64,000 nucleotides of DNA from an uncultured Duncaniella sp. (GTDB lineage Bacteria > Bacteroidota > Bacteroidia > Bacteroidales > Muribaculaceae). The position numbers and the translations under genes are program-made. Within the stretch, counting starts at the first letter, position 1, and each line of letters begins with the position of its first letter. The DNA lies in assembly GCA_958352885.1 (NCBI GenBank), contig CATWQI010000005.1, positions 1 to 64,000 of the forward strand, written 5' to 3'. Shown piece by piece: positions 62,309 to 64,000 of this stretch. The notes below the pieces were generated by a model. It had not been told where the DNA came from. It made no database searches and saw only the letters and a program-made list of their open reading frames with translations.

Positions 62309-63394
62309 TTAAACGTTTAGTGTTGCCTGACTATGAGGGACAATTAGATTGACTGAATAGTTGAGATTGTCAGATTCGATATCAAGATTAAAGTCAGTCC
62401 CATATATTAACCTTAATCGTTGACCTACATTAGTAAGACCGATGCCGTCAGTAGAGGTGTTACATTCATTCGGATTATTACTGTTCAGACAGTTAAATTC
62501 TACTGTCCTGTCTGTCACATAAAGTCTAATTGCGACAAATGAATGCTGGCGATATGATATGCCATGTTTAAAGGCATTCTCAATGAATACCAGATATAAT
62601 AATGGTGGAATTTTGATACCTGCCGTCTCATTGTCACACGGGAATTCCGCCGTAATCGACACTTTTGTTTCCGGGTATCGTTGACGCATAAGATTCAGGT
62701 AGTTTCTCAGAAACTGTATCTCGGCAGAGAGTGCTATATAAGGTTGTGAACTATCATAAAGCATGTAGCGCATAAGATTGGACATGTCAATTAACATATC
62801 CTGAGCTTTGGTCGGATTAATTTCTACCATTCCATGGATATTGTTAAGCATATTCATGTAAAAATGTGGATTAATTTGGGCTTTTAGATAGGCTAATTGG
62901 TTCTCTGCATTTGCTTTGGTCAGGCTCTCTCGTTCAAGTTTGTCCTCGTAATGCTGAAAAATCAATGCTATTGCCAGATTCCCGCCGACAATAAGAAGGT
63001 CATATATGAAATCAAGAAAGATAGGCAGAGGGAATAATGGACGTAGCCCCGGACGATGAGGAGGAAGATGGGTACTGTTTTCGGACAACCATGCCATGAA
63101 TGTATGATATTGGAAAGCCCATACACAACCTATCAATGCTGCCACGGATAGAAAATATGAGAGATATTTGTTCTGGAAAAGCAGCCGAGGTATGAATAAG
63201 TAATTATTTATGAGGAAAAGAACCAGAAATGGGAATATAGTTCTTGCTATTATAAAAACCGCTTCAATGTCCAACAATGGTTTGCTGGTAAAACTTCGTG
63301 TTCGTACGATATCGAGAAGGAACATCGTCACTACAAGTAGCCATAGCCCCAGGTATACAAGGGATTCAATCTTTCGTTTGTGGGTAAATATCAT
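62309..63394 (-). CDS. LytS/YpdA-type sensor histidine kinase
   Basis: Four hydrophobic segments in the first 170 residues form an integral-membrane sensor with no large periplasmic domain. The cytoplasmic His_kinase domain has the His in INPHFYMNMLNNI (usual form PHFLFN), then the ATPase region with VFIENAFKHGIS and GIGLTNVGQRLRLIYG. The ATG at 63394 (MIFTHKRK) is the best start; a TTG lies 8 codons upstream. It pairs with the LytTR regulator downstream. Confidence 0.9.
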   Translation of the reverse strand: MIFTHKRKIESLVYLGLWLLVVTMFLLDIVRTRSFTSKPLLDIEAVFIIARTIFPFLVLFLINNYLFIPRLLFQNKYLSYFLSVAALIGCVWAFQYHTFMAWLSENSTHLPPHRPGLRPLFPLPIFLDFIYDLLIVGGNLAIALIFQHYEDKLERESLTKANAENQLAYLKAQINPHFYMNMLNNIHGMVEINPTKAQDMLIDMSNLMRYMLYDSSQPYIALSAEIQFLRNYLNLMRQRYPETKVSITAEFPCDNETAGIKIPPLLYLVFIENAFKHGISYRQHSFVAIRLYVTDRTVEFNCLNSNNPNECNTSTDGIGLTNVGQRLRLIYGTDFNLDIESDNLNYSVNLIVPHSQATLNV

Positions 63395-63472
63395 ATTAGA
63401 TAGTCTTTTAACATGCAAAAGTAATCAATCTGAAAATTTACACAAATTAATTAAATGAAACATCAGTTATAG

Positions 63473-64000
63473 CTAATGAATCCTACATTCTATCTTATTC
63501 CGGAACAGCGTCAGCACTATTCCGCGCATGATTAGGTATGCTATGAATGCCATCCATAATCCATGATTGCCCATAGAATGAAATAGTGCATGGTATATTA
63601 TAAAGTACACAGATGTGGATACAGCCATTGAGATAAGCATTGAACGAGTCTGGGTTGCGCCTATAAAGATACCATCCCATGTAAAAGAGGCAAATCCGGC
63701 GAAAGGTATTGCTACAACCCAGTAATAAAAATCTTTGGAGGCTTGTATGACTGATAAGTCCGCTGTCATTATATTCATCAATAAACTACCGAACAGAAAA
63801 TATATTATTGAGAACATCAATGCCATTATAAACCCCCATCTAAAAAGCCATCTGACGCATAAATATAAACCATGCCGGTCTCCAGAACCGATATAATTGC
63901 CGCAAAGTGATTCACCTGCAAATGCAAATCCGTCCATGAAATAGGAGAAAAGTATAAAAAATTGCATGAGCAAAGTGTTAACCGCAAGTATTATCGTTCC
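63473..64000 (-). CDS. MATE-family efflux transporter, C-terminal part
   Basis: Partial: the frame runs off the window's end. The visible part has about five hydrophobic segments, with FILFSYFMDGFAFAGESLCGNYIGSGDR, WDGIFIGATQTR and GNHGLWMAFIAYLIMRG, typical of the DinF-like half of the MATE (MatE) family. These export drugs or organic cations using Na+ or H+. The stop is at 63473, about 80 bases before the kinase start. Confidence 0.85.
   Translation of the reverse strand, partial: GTIILAVNTLLMQFFILFSYFMDGFAFAGESLCGNYIGSGDRHGLYLCVRWLFRWGFIMALMFSIIYFLFGSLLMNIMTADLSVIQASKDFYYWVVAIPFAGFASFTWDGIFIGATQTRSMLISMAVSTSVYFIIYHALFHSMGNHGLWMAFIAYLIMRGIVLTLFRNKIECRIH

Noticed and set aside
1..64000. CRISPR array, toxin-antitoxin pair or other defence island
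   Set aside because: No regularly spaced repeats, no paired small toxin/antitoxin frames and no recognisable defence effector domains were seen.

Overview
The window looks like chromosome from an anaerobic member of the Bacteroidales, probably gut-associated. Evidence: repeated promoters of the form TTG-N20-TAnnTTTG (the Bacteroidetes sigma-ABfr type) and almost no Shine-Dalgarno sites; HU-CCDC81/SPOR and TonB-dependent outer-membrane proteins; Bacteroides-type tRNA-adjacent integrase and MobV remnants; oxygen-sensitive nrdDG; a GH28/esterase pair and a MINPP-type phytase. A family-level placement such as Muribaculaceae would be a guess.

Region 1 (about 1-3800) is accessory and decayed. It holds a MobV relaxase pseudogene, an S41 peptidase whose signal anchor is out of frame by one base, a long imperfect hairpin, and a DUF3800 gene with an in-frame TGA. 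Two diverged inverted copies of the mob upstream region (75-152 and 3411-3491) bracket it.

Region 2 (3830-11100) carries an IMPase, a NUDIX hydrolase, an FKBP isomerase and a Dus enzyme. It continues with a compact cassette (small membrane protein, ECF sigma factor, TonB-dependent barrel, ferredoxin) and a flavodoxin-like reductase behind a tandem-repeat promoter.

Region 3 (11200-12500) is a short interval between tRNA-Arg(CCT) and tRNA-Cys(GCA) that contains an integrase N-terminus and a possible tape-measure remnant.

Region 4 (12800-31100) has a TolC/EmrA/EmrB-like efflux operon, then a minus-strand run (pyrK, pyrD, two lipoproteins, a SUI1 factor, an AddA-like nuclease-helicase), rfbC, a pectin-type esterase with GH28, an HU/SPOR protein, a nitroreductase, a DUF2520 protein, a phytase-like phosphatase and a TPR protein.

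Region 5 (31150-47300) is housekeeping. One minus-strand run holds NlpC/P60, M16-like, GT2, folB, a CobW GTPase and an ABC-F protein. degP (plus) and ridA and yihY (minus) follow, then a lipoprotein, relA, murA and murB.

Region 6 (47477-64000) holds a Dabb protein, a HAD hydrolase, nrdDG, MlaEF-like ABC genes, hisS and nfo (divergent) and an MFS sugar transporter. It ends with a LytTR two-component system upstream of a TolC-MacA-MacB operon and the end of a MATE transporter cut by the window edge.

I saw no CRISPR array, rRNA, intact integrative element or recognisable defence island. The observations most worth checking are the decayed mobilizable segment, the near-leaderless promoters, the repeat-bearing promoters of the flavoprotein and nrdDG, the Asp-type MurA and the sigma-factor cassette.
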